Origin: Tritrichomonas musculus
Taxonomy: Eukaryota; Parabasalia; Tritrichomonadida; Tritrichomonadidae
Length of the DNA: 64,000 nt
Direction of reading: 5' to 3'
Assembly (NCBI GenBank): GCA_039105265.1
Contig: JAPFFF010000001.1
Span: forward strand, 1,240,001-1,304,000
Shown: piece after piece, positions 1 through 11,051 of the stretch
Layout: each line of letters starts with the position of its first letter
Numbering within the stretch: the stretch's first letter is position 1
Position numbers and translations under genes: made by a program
Notes under the pieces: model-generated
Told to the model about the DNA's origin: nothing
What the model saw: only the letters and a program-made list of their open reading frames with translations
Databases searched by the model: none

Positions 1-1232
1 GTTATTATTTTAGAATATAATGTATATATTATATTTTAGAAAAAAATTTATTGAAATAATAATTATATAAAAAGAAAAAGTGTTTTCAAAATATGACAAA
101 AATCATTCATACAAAATTACAAATTTTGAAAAATGAGTTTATTTTATTTCAAATTAGATGCAGTATTAACCATCTATATGATTCATATAATATATTAAAT
201 ATAATAATATGGTTGAAAAAGAATCAATCTTGGAAAAATTTCATTTTTCTTTTTTTCATTCAAAATCATTCATAAATCACTCATGCATAATTGATATGAT
301 TTCAGAATTTCATTATTTGATAACACATACAATGAAATATATTATTAATCCTCTAAAAATCATTGTTGCCCATCAAGATTTCAGGTTTTTCTAAGAAATA
401 TACAAATTTCACTTTTTTATTTTTTCTATTATAATAGCATTAAAAATAGCAATTAATCAATAAATATTAGGTAAGTATAGAAGAACTATTAAAATAATGA
501 AAATAATTTCTCAATGTCTAAAATTGAAAGTCTTTTTAAGTTATTTCAGAAGTTACTCTTTTTCATTAAGGTAATAGATCTTGAGTAGAACCGCCAATTT
601 TATTCTTTCAATATCATTATACTATATGCATTATATCAAATATTTAAATAAAAATTTAAAAGTTTTTATTTTTTATTGGAAAAAAACAAAAAAGTGATAT
701 GATTTTTAACTTTATTTTGTGCATCAAAATTTTCTTATATGAAAGTTTTTAGATATCAATTATCTGATAAAATTATATCATTACTGATTATGAATTAATG
801 ATATTATTATTAAATCCCAAGTTTCAATTATTGAGAATAAAATAAGAATTTTGACTTTTTTTTTACATTAATGGCAAAATTTCATATAAATCAAAAATAT
901 AATAGTTCATTTAATTAAATAATGATGTACATAAAATACATTAATAAAACATATAATATTATCAAATTATCTTTAAAAAGTATTGAGAAAAATGTGTTTT
1001 ATTTTTGTGTACCATTCAAAAAGTTGAGCAAACATGATTATGTCCCAAAAACATAATTATGTCCACCAACTATACATCAAAAATTTGATTAATAAATTAA
1101 GATTTCAAATGATATGAAAATATAATTACTATAAAACACAATGACAAATATTTAAAAACGTGATAAAAATCAAATGTAGTTTAAAACGAAATAAAAATCA
1201 AAAAACGCAATGTCATTTAATTATTTATAATT
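1..1232. other. AT-rich spacer without recognisable gene
   Basis: Only very AT-rich sequence with short chance reading frames. I see no domain, RNA gene or clear repeat here. Confidence 0.6.
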
Positions 1233-1240
1233 GTAATATA

Positions 1241-2420
1241 CTTTGCATTAACATCAATATCTTCTCTAGAAATCAGAATTTTAAAAACATCATATGTGGA
1301 ATTATTGATTGCAAAATGAATAATTGGATCATTAATATTTTCAAATGAACACTATTGAAAAACAAAAATACTAAAAATTGAATGAAAAAACATTAGTTGT
1401 GAAATTCTATAAATACATTATTTGATTAAAATGTAATAAATACAATATAACATAAAATTTCCTTAAAAATGTAATTAAAAAAAATATTATAAAAAACGAT
1501 AGTTCAAATTTGATGAAAATGATGAATATAAAATTTGATTAATCAATAATAATATTGAAATCTTATAAAAAAACATTCTTATTTGGAATACTATTAAATA
1601 TTATAATAAATGACTGAATGAAATTATTGAAATTTGAATAGTATAAATGATATTGAACTTAAAATCATATAAAATAAATGTTCACAAATTATATAAAATT
1701 CAGAGGACAAGAATAAATTTGGCATTAACATCAATCTCTGGCTTTGATAATAAAAGAGAAAGAATTTTTACATTACCTTTTGAAATTGCTTCAAATATAG
1801 GATTATTATAAAATTATTATAAGCAATTTCATCAAAAATATCGTTTTGAAATGCAATTAAATAAATAAAGAATCAATTTTATAAATCAAAAATATTCCAA
1901 AACTTCATTAAAACAATTTTTTATTTGTTAATTGGATGAAAAAAAATAAATAATAAAACATCATAAAATAAAACAAATCAAAGAATTGTATTTAAATAAT
2001 AGTTTTTAAATTTCATAAGGATAATTAACTTCAAATTATATCAGAAATATTGAATATAAAAACATTGTGAAAAATAAACTATTTAAAATTTCAAAAGACA
2101 TTCAAATTTAAAATCAGATAAATATTAATGATTTGAAATTTTATAAAAATAGAATAGTTAAAATCATATTAAAAATTATATTATAAATCGTATTTAAAAA
2201 GAAATTATTAATCCAATAAAATAAATTAATTTGTTAACTTCATCAAATTTTTTCAATTAAAATATAATAAAATATAAAAATAAGGAATCCAATTAATTTA
2301 AAAATTTGAATTGATTTGGCATTAACATCAATATCTTTGCTTGATAATAAAATATTAACAATTTCTTCATTTACTTTTTCAATCGCAGAACATAAAGGAG
2401 TGCTTTCAAAATGAAGAAGT
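1241..2420 (-). pseudogene. decayed ankyrin-repeat fragments, 3' side of the next gene
   Basis: Read on the minus strand, three separate islands spell ankyrin-repeat pieces. They lie at about 1241-1350 (ending EDIDVNAK), 1721-1804 (EAISKGNVKILSLLLS then EIDVNA) and 2311-2415 (ESTPLCSAIEKVNEEIVNIL then DIDVNAK). A fainter trace, NAISNNEFS, sits near 2600-2630. All have the same orientation as the intact ankyrin gene just upstream (2830-4002) and follow it in the order expected for a longer ankyrin tail. The sequence between islands is AT-rich, with stops in all frames and no convincing splice sites. The simplest reading is a formerly longer ankyrin domain, or tandem ankyrin genes, now eroded to islands. 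Unrecognised introns are the alternative. Confidence 0.6.
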
Positions 2421-2829
2421 CAAAACATTATTCATTTTGTAAAATGAAAATTTTATTAAAAAAAAATCATTTGAATTTTATAAATAAACAAAAATAAAAT
2501 GCTACAAAAATAAAAAACAAAATTACATTAAAACAATTATTTTTTTTTTGGAATCATGTAAACCAAAAAATTGAAAAAAAAAATTTCATGAAAATTCATT
2601 ATTTGAAATTGCATTTATGAAAGTGTAAAATGAACCACATTAAAAAAATTATTTGTTTGAAATATATCCTTCATAAAAAACGCATATTTGAATTAAATAA
2701 ATGAAAAAATATTGAAATTTCATTCAAAATTTGAAATTCAAATCATCCAATGAAATCAATTGAATTCAAATATTATTCAAATAACAAATATTTGGAATTT
2801 TATTTAATTTTTATTTGTTTGAAATCGAA

Positions 2830-4002
2830 TTAATAATAAACATTGTTTTGAATTTCATTAAAATCATTTAAAATTTGAAGGAACGTTCTATTGATATCAA
2901 TTCTTGAATTCTTTAATATAAAATCAACAATTGTTATATAGTCATATTTGCAAAAATTAAAGAACAACTCATCCTTTTGATTATCTTCGATAGTTAATTC
3001 AGACAACCCTGAAAAATTATAGAATTGAATATTTAATTGATTTTCATTTTCAAACTTTTCTTCAATAACATTATTTTTGAGATAATTAGTTATATCTTTT
3101 TGATAATTTTTAATTGAGTATTTTAAGCATTCATGAAAAGATTGATCTTCAGGGTGAATGTGATTTTCTTCAAGAAGATGAATAATTTCAGCATTTCCAC
3201 CATGAATCGCATAAAGCCATAAAGATGGTGTCAATTCAGCACCATTCAATTTCAAATATTGGAAGATTTGAATTGATCCATAAAAAGCAGCATATTCAAT
3301 AAATGTCTGCTGTTTTGTCTTCATCAGAAAATAATTGCTTTCAAAATATGAAAATTTAATTTTATTGTTCAATTTAATGTTTTTCTGTGTAACGTAAATC
3401 ACAAATTCATCAATTGAATCATCTCTAATTAATTGACAAATGTATTCATCATTTTCGCCAGTTTTTCTCTTCTGATTAAATGATTCAATGTCTTCAATGT
3501 TTCTTATTTCTGGGCATCTTTTATCAATATCTTTATTTACAGAATTTTCATAGAAATCTTTGAATTCAGGATAAAAATACAAATGGGGAAAATTACTCAT
3601 ATAACTCATTCGGCTCGCCATTAAAAAAGACATATATTTGCTAGGAGTTATAACTTTTTCATCAAATAAAAAAAGAAGTAGACATTTGCTACTTTTGAAT
3701 ATGTTGAAGATTTGGTCTTCTGAAAAATGATTTTTGATGTCTTCTTTCAAAAAGTTCAGAATTTTTTCAATTTTGGTAAAAAAGTTAGGCGATCTATGGT
3801 AATTGTTGGATATTTCGGTAATTAAATGAAGAACAAGTCTAAGATCATTCGGATTTTCTTTCATTTTATGTTTCTCCAACAATATTATCAAATTATTAAA
3901 AATAACTTCATCAGTTGATTGATCATCTAGGTATTCAAAAAGAGATTCTTGAATTTCTTTAAATTTTTCCATATACGATCTAATAAATTTTTGGACCTCC
4001 AT
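2830..4002 (-). CDS. ankyrin/DUF3447-type protein
   Basis: A 390-residue protein of the large trichomonad ankyrin family. The N-terminal ~200 residues are the helical, acidic leader typical of these proteins. Residues about 225-290 carry the DUF3447-like ankyrin block, with FIEYAAFYGSIQIFQYL, LTPSLWLYAIHGGNAEIIHL and a following partial repeat. The protein ends soon after ...SRIDINRTFLQILND, where relatives usually continue with more repeats. Decayed ankyrin islands lie just beyond the stop, so this copy may be shortened. The start at 4002 is the first ATG after an AT-rich leader containing an AACTTTTTC motif. The role is unknown; ankyrin repeats bind proteins. The family call is firm, the function is not. 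Confidence 0.85.
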   Translation of the reverse strand: MEVQKFIRSYMEKFKEIQESLFEYLDDQSTDEVIFNNLIILLEKHKMKENPNDLRLVLHLITEISNNYHRSPNFFTKIEKILNFLKEDIKNHFSEDQIFNIFKSSKCLLLFLFDEKVITPSKYMSFLMASRMSYMSNFPHLYFYPEFKDFYENSVNKDIDKRCPEIRNIEDIESFNQKRKTGENDEYICQLIRDDSIDEFVIYVTQKNIKLNNKIKFSYFESNYFLMKTKQQTFIEYAAFYGSIQIFQYLKLNGAELTPSLWLYAIHGGNAEIIHLLEENHIHPEDQSFHECLKYSIKNYQKDITNYLKNNVIEEKFENENQLNIQFYNFSGLSELTIEDNQKDELFFNFCKYDYITIVDFILKNSRIDINRTFLQILNDFNEIQNNVYY

Positions 4003-4327
4003 TAAAAAATTTAAAAATTTTTTTTATAACTTTTTCAATAAGTAAGATAAAAAAACGAACAGACTCTTTCATTTTTTTTTAAAGCAATAGATTTATGGAA
4101 CAAAAATAATTCATTTAAAGAATTTTTTTAAAATTATTAATAAGAATATCAACAAATCAAATAAGACTAGACTATGAAAAAACTATCAAAAAGTTCTCAA
4201 ATTAAATAATTCAATTTTCCTTCAACAAATAAAATAAATAAATAAATAAATAATGTTCTTTAAAAATATTTAATATCATAATAACTCATTGAATTACTAG
4301 TCATCACTATTTTTTAAAATTTAATAT

Positions 4328-5740
4328 TTATTGTTTTTTAACTTGAGCATTCAACCATGCGAAAATGCTATTGTATGTTCCCTTATCGTCATGAGCATTT
4401 AGAGTTCCACCGCCATCATTATTTGGCACGAAACCGAATTTAGCATTATCATCAGAATTCACAATTTTTTCAGGATTCTGAACGCGCGTCACCTTATCGT
4501 TAAAGAGAGGAATCCAAGACCAGTGCCCGTTATATCTCATTCCCTTTATATCGTCGCCCTCGACATTTCTGAAGAACGAGAACCACGCATTTTTGGCGCC
4601 AATTTTCAGCAGCTGTTTGTACGCTGGGAGGGAGAACAAGTGCGGCAGGACCGTGTCGTCGTCTGCAGCAGCAATCAGCCACATTGGCAGCTCTTTAACG
4701 AGCTCCATCTTTTCGTCTGTGAACCATCTCGTGTCGGTCTGTCTGACGGCGGTTGGACTCTTGTTATCTGGCTCGCGAATGTAGACGCCTTTCTCATCAC
4801 GCTGGAAGACCATGTAGGCGTATGCCTCGCATGCCTGGTAGGTCGCGGCGAAGAAGTTTGGATAGGTTATGGCCAAATTCATTGACATATAACCGCCATT
4901 TGAACAACCGCCAATATAAATGCGGTTTTTATCGGCGTCTTCGTTTTGCTTTAAATAGTCGTCAATTGTGTCTTTTAAAATGTCCGTAAAACGCGAAACT
5001 AGGTCGCCGTTGCTGTTCTGGCCATCGCCGCCATCCATCCAGTACGTCGGACATTGGATGGCAAGCACGTAGGCGCCTTTGGACCCGCTTTCTGTAGTGA
5101 AATATGATTGAATCTGAGGTTTCGCTAGTGAAGTGACTTTGTTGCCTAGAATGGCAATGTCCACATCGGTTCCTCCTTCCCCTTGTCCGTGGATCCAGAT
5201 AATGAGAGGATTCTTGGCATTATCATTTTTGAGATGATCTGGTTCGTAGGCTGCATATTGAAGGGTAAGAAGATCTTCTTCTTTGGTAATAGGATTGTGA
5301 TATCGCCCTGAAAATTCACCTCGCTTATTAAAAAGTTCGCCATCGGGACTATATCGATTATTCATACAATCTTTTTCAAAAGTGAGTAATGTGTCTTTTC
5401 CATCACAAATTACATGAAATGACGATTTGATAACGTATTCAGTGGCCCATTCATTGTGAAATTTGGAAAAATTAAATATTAATAAACTGCAATTTGCTTC
5501 AAGGAAATAAACAAGTCCAATACTAATTGTAACATAGGTCGAATTACCTGTAACTTGATTTCCTTTAGAATCTGATAAATAAATGTCTATAATCGTGCGA
5601 TCCGCATTAGCTGTACTTATTAATGCTCCTTCTTTTTTAACACCTTCAACTGATCTTGATAAAGAAAAAATTACTTTCGATACTCCAGGACCACATTCAT
5701 ATCCGGATATGCAAATTGTTGCATCTTTAATTTCGACCAT
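4328..5740 (-). CDS. alpha/beta-hydrolase esterase of bacterial type (prolyl-oligopeptidase/PHB-depolymerase-like)
   Basis: A predicted 470-residue serine esterase. Numbering from the ATG at 5740, the oxyanion-hole region WIHGQGEGG lies near 182-190 and the nucleophile elbow GCSNGG near 278-283 (Ser280). The acid is in AADDDTVLP near 360 and the probable catalytic His is in NGHWSW (His406). The N-terminal ~130 residues form the beta-rich Ig-like domain found before the catalytic domain in bacterial esterases of this kind. An ATG 13 codons upstream (5779) would only add a stretch encoded by poly-T-rich DNA (SFFLFNFIFFL). I prefer MVEIKD, though the longer form could act as a weak signal peptide. 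The coding region is visibly richer in GC than the surrounding DNA. Bacterial families of this architecture are common, so lateral acquisition is likely. The substrate cannot be read from the sequence. Confidence 0.85.
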   Translation of the reverse strand: MVEIKDATICISGYECGPGVSKVIFSLSRSVEGVKKEGALISTANADRTIIDIYLSDSKGNQVTGNSTYVTISIGLVYFLEANCSLLIFNFSKFHNEWATEYVIKSSFHVICDGKDTLLTFEKDCMNNRYSPDGELFNKRGEFSGRYHNPITKEEDLLTLQYAAYEPDHLKNDNAKNPLIIWIHGQGEGGTDVDIAILGNKVTSLAKPQIQSYFTTESGSKGAYVLAIQCPTYWMDGGDGQNSNGDLVSRFTDILKDTIDDYLKQNEDADKNRIYIGGCSNGGYMSMNLAITYPNFFAATYQACEAYAYMVFQRDEKGVYIREPDNKSPTAVRQTDTRWFTDEKMELVKELPMWLIAAADDDTVLPHLFSLPAYKQLLKIGAKNAWFSFFRNVEGDDIKGMRYNGHWSWIPLFNDKVTRVQNPEKIVNSDDNAKFGFVPNNDGGGTLNAHDDKGTYNSIFAWLNAQVKKQ

Positions 5741-5779
5741 TAAAAAAAAAATAAAATTGAATAAAAAAAATGAGTGCAA

Positions 5780-6668
5780 TTTTTTCTTTTATGAATTGAA
5801 TACGATATCTCAAATCTCTCAAAAATTGGCTACTCTTTTTTATTCACCATATTGAAATTGATATTGATTACTCATGTAGATATTAAAAACTCAACTATTC
5901 ATTGAATTTTTTTTTTCAAAGGTAATGAAATATCGCAGTAATCACGTGATGTGAAAAATATTGAATTAAAAACAAAAATTTTATAACTTTTTCATTAAAA
6001 AGCATAGAAATATTTTGTATTTAAATAGCAGTTTTTTTTCACTTCATGTGATTTCTCACAAAAAGTGGGTTCAAAAGAAAAACGACCACCTAAATTACCA
6101 AAAAAATGGCTTTAATTTCCGTATTTTTGAAAAGTGACAACTCTTTTAATTTCATTCTTTGAGTGAACTAGGATGCATTCTTGGCGTTTGAGGCGTAAAA
6201 CCATCTCCAATGCAAGCAAACTAAGAAATTCCAAGTAGCATTTTGTTGATTACGCTTTTAAATTTTATTTTACCTTAAGGTGAATATTATCTTTCAAAAA
6301 AAGCTTCACATCATGTGATTTCCAATAAAGATGAAAGATTCAGAAGATTCTTTCAAAAATTCAAACTATTTAATTTCTCAACAGAATTGAGAAATCACTC
6401 TTTTTATGAAACACCTGAATGAGCAAGCTTTTTATTATCATTAATTCTTTATATCAATTACATACTAGAACATTTTATAAGTCCGAATTCTTTTTTTTTT
6501 TTTTTTAATTTTTTTTTATTTTAGGGCGTCCGTCCCAAAAATGTTGTAAACTTGCCAACATTGAATAAACTCATAGAACACATCTTTCAATACTTCCAAA
6601 TTATGAAAAAGTATAGGTCAAAAATGATGATATTTGTCCTAAACGATCAAAAAACAATTATTTTTTTA
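5780..6668. other. intergenic spacer
   Basis: AT-rich spacer upstream of the esterase, with a long T tract near 6490-6525 and an AACTTTTTC motif near 5982. No gene seen. Confidence 0.5.
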
Positions 6669-6676
6669 GACAGTTG

Positions 6677-6972
6677 CAGGGATGGTCAATGTTGAAAAAA
6701 TTGATCAACGGCGTCACTTTTTTCGTGGCTCGTTGTCAACGTTAACTTCGTTATTTCAACGTCAACGATCAACGATAAGTGTTTCGTTTAAATTGATCAT
6801 CCAAAAAAATGGCACTTTTTTCATTGATTCAACATTATTTCAACGTTAACATGACGTTATGACCAAATTGAAACGGTTATAATCAATAGCCTTAATGTCG
6901 TTGACGTTGACATTCAATTCAACGATATAACATTTTGTTCAACGATTTTAACGTCAACGTTGGCCAACCTTG
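6677..6972. mobile_element. hAT-like MITE, 296 bp, with 8-bp target duplication
   Basis: The left end reads CAGGGATGGTCAATGTTGA. The right end, reverse-complemented, reads CAAGGTTGGCCAACGTTGA. The two arms match at most positions over about 19 bp. The flanks are gacagttg (6669-6676) and gacagatg (6973-6980), an 8-bp target duplication with one mismatch, as hAT transposases make. The CAGGG-like terminus also fits hAT. The interior is built from repeated AACGTCAACG/CGTTGACG motifs in both orientations and has no coding capacity, so this is a non-autonomous element. Confidence 0.75.
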
Positions 6973-6980
6973 GACAGATG

Positions 6981-7549
6981 AAATTTTACAAAAAATAATT
7001 TTGAATTAATTTGTAAAAATAATGAATAAAAATATTTTTAATATATCATCAATAATTTATTCTTCAACTTTTTTTTCTCCAAAGATTAAAATATTTGAGA
7101 AATCTCATTGAATATTGATCATTGAATTGGACATAAAATACAAAAGATGTTTATACATTAATTTTAATTTGATTAAATTTTAAAAAACGATCATTTTAGT
7201 TTGAATTTTAAATTTTTTTAATAAAACTTATATATCCTGGTATATTTTCTGTAAAAAATCTATTATTTTGAAATATATTCTAATTACTCATATTAGATTA
7301 ATATATTTCAGTATAAAAACAAATCCTCGAAATTGGCTTCTGAATTGGTAACTCTTTCAAATGCGAATACAAAATTTTTAACATATTTTTTAACTACATA
7401 ATTTAATTATTTTCATCTAAGATAATCAATAATTATTGGTTTTAATTTCAATAAAAATATGGAGTAAATAGGCAAAAACTAAAATTTCGATCTGAAATTT
7501 GATATGAAAATTTTTATTCGGAACCTAAAAAAGTTCAGAAAATTTTAAA
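6981..7549. other. intergenic spacer upstream of the AAA-ATPase-like gene
   Basis: AT-rich; an AAAAAAGTTC motif lies about 30 bp before the next ATG. Nothing else recognised. Confidence 0.5.
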
Positions 7550-9625
7550 ATGATATGTATGCCTTCTGGCCAAGAAGACTTTAAACAACTTAGAGAAAAC
7601 TTAAATTTCCTCTATATAGACAAGACTCAATTTATTAAAGAATGGTTTGAATCATATGATAAGGTAACATTAATATTACGCCCACGTTGTTTTGGGAAAA
7701 CATTAAATATGAGTATGATAGAATATTTTTTTTCGAACAGATATGAAAATTCCCGTTTTTTATTCAAAGATCTTTTTGTTTCCGCTGATGATAATTTAAT
7801 GAGCCACCAAGGCCAGTACCCTGTTGTTTTTTTAAGCTTTGCAGATCTTGAGAATGGAGACTGTGAATCAGTTAAGAACCAAATAAAGATGAAAATCTGG
7901 CAGATATACCTCACTTTCAAGAAAGAAATGATTGAGTCACAAAAACTCGACATAACCGAAACAAACTTTGTCAATTCTATTTCATACCAAATGGACGATA
8001 GTGTTGCAATCAACTCGATTCAAATCCTCTGTAGCCTCCTGAACAAAGTTTACGATAACCGCCAGACGATAGTTTTATTGGACAAATACGACTCTTTATT
8101 TTCAGAAAAAATAAACGGTCAACAAAGTGAATTGACTGAATTTATACTTCGCTTTATATCGTCCACGTTTAAAGGCAACAAATTCATGCTGAAAGGACTG
8201 ATAACTGGGATATTGAACATCCCTTTGTCAACCGATTTCAATGGGGCAAATAATATCAATGTTTATACGGTCATTTCACAAAAGTATTCAAATTATTTTG
8301 GGTTCACAAAAAGTGAAGTTTTTCAATTGGCCAAGCTTTTTCAAATAGAATACAGAATTGATGAAATTGAACGTTGGTACGGCGGTTATAATTTTGGTGG
8401 TGAAATGTTATTCAATCCGTATTCAATTTCCCAGTTTTTCAATCAATCCTGTCAATTCTTAAATTATTGGTTCCAGACATCGACAAATGCTTATTTAAAG
8501 GAAATTTTAAAAAACGGTTTCTTGTCAATTAAAGACAGTTTAATTCAATTGGTTCAAGGTGAAAGTGTCATTAGGAAATTGAACGATAGGAATGATTTTG
8601 ACAACAAAAACAGTGAAGAGGCTTTCTGGAACATATTGGTGTGCTTTGGCCATTTAACCTATCAAAAATTTGACAATTTGAATGAAGATTCAAAAAATTT
8701 CTATTATTTGAAAATGCCGAATAATGAAATAATTGAATCTTTTTCAGAGCTGATTAACGGTTTATTTACATCATTCAATTTTCCAATCAGTCAGTTCACC
8801 GATTTTCTATACAATTATAACGTATTCAAATTGGAGCAGTATATAAACGGCTTCTTCCAAGGATGCTTTGCTTACTTTGATCCAACACTCAGCCATCCAG
8901 AGATCGTCTACCACACACTCGCTCTTGGCTTGGCTACCTACCTCAGAAAAGCATTTCGGGTCACTTTGAACGACAAAGCCGACAACGAGAGCATGTATCT
9001 CATAATGAAACCACTAGATAGAATTGAAAACCAACGTGCTTACATCCTTGCCTTCTCAAATTTAAACATAGTTCAGCCAAACCCTAGTTTTGATGCGGCC
9101 AAATATGCTCTCAATAGAATCTCAGACATGAAACTGATCGAAAGACGCGAAGGAATTAATCAGAGAGACATTAAACAGTTTTCTTTCGCGATGGTTAAAG
9201 GAATTGTTAAGGTTGCTTTCAAAGGAGCCTCCGTAGAAAATAAAAATTTCGTTAATTATAATTTGGAGGACGATGAAAATCCCCTCAAAAGTTTTGTTCC
9301 AAAAAATGATGAGGATAATGATGAGGAAGATGCTGACGATGATGATAGTAGTTACGATTTGCCTGATTACCCGATTTTTGAGCGTTCAAAAAAGCCTTAT
9401 TTCAATAAAAATGAGGAAGTATTTGTGATCGATAAAAATCGATTTGACATTTGGGAGGGAGTGATTTCTAAGAGGATTTACGGCAATAAATATTCGGTCC
9501 ATTATCCAAGTTTCCCACAAGATGATGAAATAATTAAAGGAATTCGAAGAATTCTTCCTAAAACAAAGAAAAACATAGATATTTTCCGGGAACAAGAAAG
9601 ATTAAGGAATGAATCTGACCATTAA
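7550..9625 (+). CDS. AAA-ATPase-like (DUF1703-type) / PD-(D/E)XK protein with C-terminal Tudor/chromo-barrel-like domain
   Basis: A 691-residue protein. The N-terminus matches the AAA-ATPase-like family: FKQLRENLNFLYIDKTQFI (11-29), then the family P-loop region RPRCFGKT (44-51, family form RPRRFGKT), PVVFLSFADL (91-100) and the Walker-B position LLDKYD (176-181). The family norm at Walker B is LIDEYD, so the catalytic Glu is Lys here. FGFTKSEVFQL and a wing follow. Residues ~450-570 align with the companion PD-(D/E)XK nuclease-like domain (YHTLALGLATYLRKAFRV...), but the usual D and ExK positions read MYLIM and ILAFSN, so nuclease activity looks lost. After an acidic stretch (~580-602), residues ~612-672 (NEEVFVIDKNRFDIWEGVIS ... 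YSVHYPSFPQDDEII) resemble a Tudor-knot/chromo barrel. The family is mostly bacterial and is scattered in eukaryotes. The C-terminal addition suggests recruitment to chromatin; that is inference. Confidence 0.8.
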   Translation: MICMPSGQEDFKQLRENLNFLYIDKTQFIKEWFESYDKVTLILRPRCFGKTLNMSMIEYFFSNRYENSRFLFKDLFVSADDNLMSHQGQYPVVFLSFADLENGDCESVKNQIKMKIWQIYLTFKKEMIESQKLDITETNFVNSISYQMDDSVAINSIQILCSLLNKVYDNRQTIVLLDKYDSLFSEKINGQQSELTEFILRFISSTFKGNKFMLKGLITGILNIPLSTDFNGANNINVYTVISQKYSNYFGFTKSEVFQLAKLFQIEYRIDEIERWYGGYNFGGEMLFNPYSISQFFNQSCQFLNYWFQTSTNAYLKEILKNGFLSIKDSLIQLVQGESVIRKLNDRNDFDNKNSEEAFWNILVCFGHLTYQKFDNLNEDSKNFYYLKMPNNEIIESFSELINGLFTSFNFPISQFTDFLYNYNVFKLEQYINGFFQGCFAYFDPTLSHPEIVYHTLALGLATYLRKAFRVTLNDKADNESMYLIMKPLDRIENQRAYILAFSNLNIVQPNPSFDAAKYALNRISDMKLIERREGINQRDIKQFSFAMVKGIVKVAFKGASVENKNFVNYNLEDDENPLKSFVPKNDEDNDEEDADDDDSSYDLPDYPIFERSKKPYFNKNEEVFVIDKNRFDIWEGVISKRIYGNKYSVHYPSFPQDDEIIKGIRRILPKTKKNIDIFREQERLRNESDH

Positions 9626-9904
9626 AAGATATTTATAGTTTTTTAATTTGAATAAATTCATATAGAAATAATTCGTATTAAAAGATAATATTAATTTTTT
9701 TTTTATGTAATATAATCAATATTAACACGTTAAGATAAACAATTTTTTATTTTTCCTGATCCGATATTATTTGTTATTAACGAATTAACAAATAACATAA
9801 TCATTTGATTGAAATTCGTAAACACATTTCTAACCTATTTAAATTTCTATATACATATCAATTGAATTTCTTTATGAATATTGAAAAAAAAAAAAAAAAA
9901 AAGG

Positions 9905-10291
9905 TTAATCATTAAAAAAATTGAATTCATCAGTGTCAAAATCGAAATATGACTCATCATCATAGTTATCGCTTGAAAAGACACTAGTTGAAGAAAATTC
10001 ATCTTTTTCAAAATTTTCGAAATTATTATTATTTTTGTTTTCAATTATGTTATTTTCTTCTTTCAACTTTGGATTTTCATTCACATCTTCTTCTATTTTT
10101 GAAGATGTTTGCTTGATTTCGTTCGGATTTAATTTCATTTGAATTTTTTCTCCTATTTTTTTAATTCTTTGTTTAAGAACTTCTTTCGGTAATGTAAAAT
10201 CTTCATTTTGATCCAAATTAATAAGCTCAAAAACCCCATCTACGTGTATTACGATTTGTCTCAGTTTGCTGCAAGTCTTTTTCCTTCCCAT
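9905..10291 (-). CDS. hypothetical acidic protein
   Basis: A 128-residue reading frame I do not recognise. The N-terminus is basic (MGRKKTCSKLRQIVIHVDG), the middle is Lys/Glu-rich and probably helical, and the last 50 residues are Asn-rich then strongly acidic (DNYDDESYFDFDTDEFNFFND at the very end). It lies alone, tail to tail with the AAA-ATPase-like gene. It could be a small nuclear or regulatory protein, or a chance frame; the sustained compositional structure favours a real gene. Confidence 0.45.
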   Translation of the reverse strand: MGRKKTCSKLRQIVIHVDGVFELINLDQNEDFTLPKEVLKQRIKKIGEKIQMKLNPNEIKQTSSKIEEDVNENPKLKEENNIIENKNNNNFENFEKDEFSSTSVFSSDNYDDESYFDFDTDEFNFFND

Positions 10292-11051
10292 TCTAAAATG
10301 AACTGATTATATATTTTTCTTTATTTTTTAATTTGATTCATTTCTTTGAAAAAATCGTTTTTTTTAATTGAAAATTCAATCGATGCTGCACCATTTTATT
10401 CTAAAAAAAAAATTCCAATCTATCCATTTTTACTTTTTATATCATCATTATTTTATTTTATCATAAATGATATTTTTAAATAATCGAATACTTTTTAGAT
10501 TTTTTTTTTCAATTGTCATGAATAGAAAAAGTGGGGCATATTCACAAAATATAATTATATTTTGAGAGGATGTTATCTAAACTATGACAGAAAGAAATCT
10601 ACAGGAATCTTGCATTTACATATAATTAAAAAGAGAATTTTATCCTTTTTATTGAAAAGCTAGTCATTAGTTAATGATATTTACTCATTTTATTCTTCCA
10701 ATCATCTAATTTTATTAATTATCCATCAAAAAAAAATAATATATAGACTAAATTGTGATTCCTTCCCCTTTGACTTTTTTACTTTAGGAATATCAATATT
10801 ATGTTTTGGAATTAGATTAGAAGATATTTGGAATTAATTCCAAATCTTTAGAATTTTTTAAAAATTGATTTTTAAGATATACAATGATAATATATTTATA
10901 TTCATTAGGCAAGAATTATCAATGAAAGTGAATTTGATGATTACATTCATCTTATATGTATAGAATAAAAATTTTTATTGAAAAAATTCTATGAATTCAT
11001 TCAAAAATAATTATAAACGTAAAAATAATTAATCTAAATAAAATAATAAAT
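10292..11051. other. intergenic spacer
   Basis: AT-rich region between two divergent genes. No gene or repeat recognised. Confidence 0.5.
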
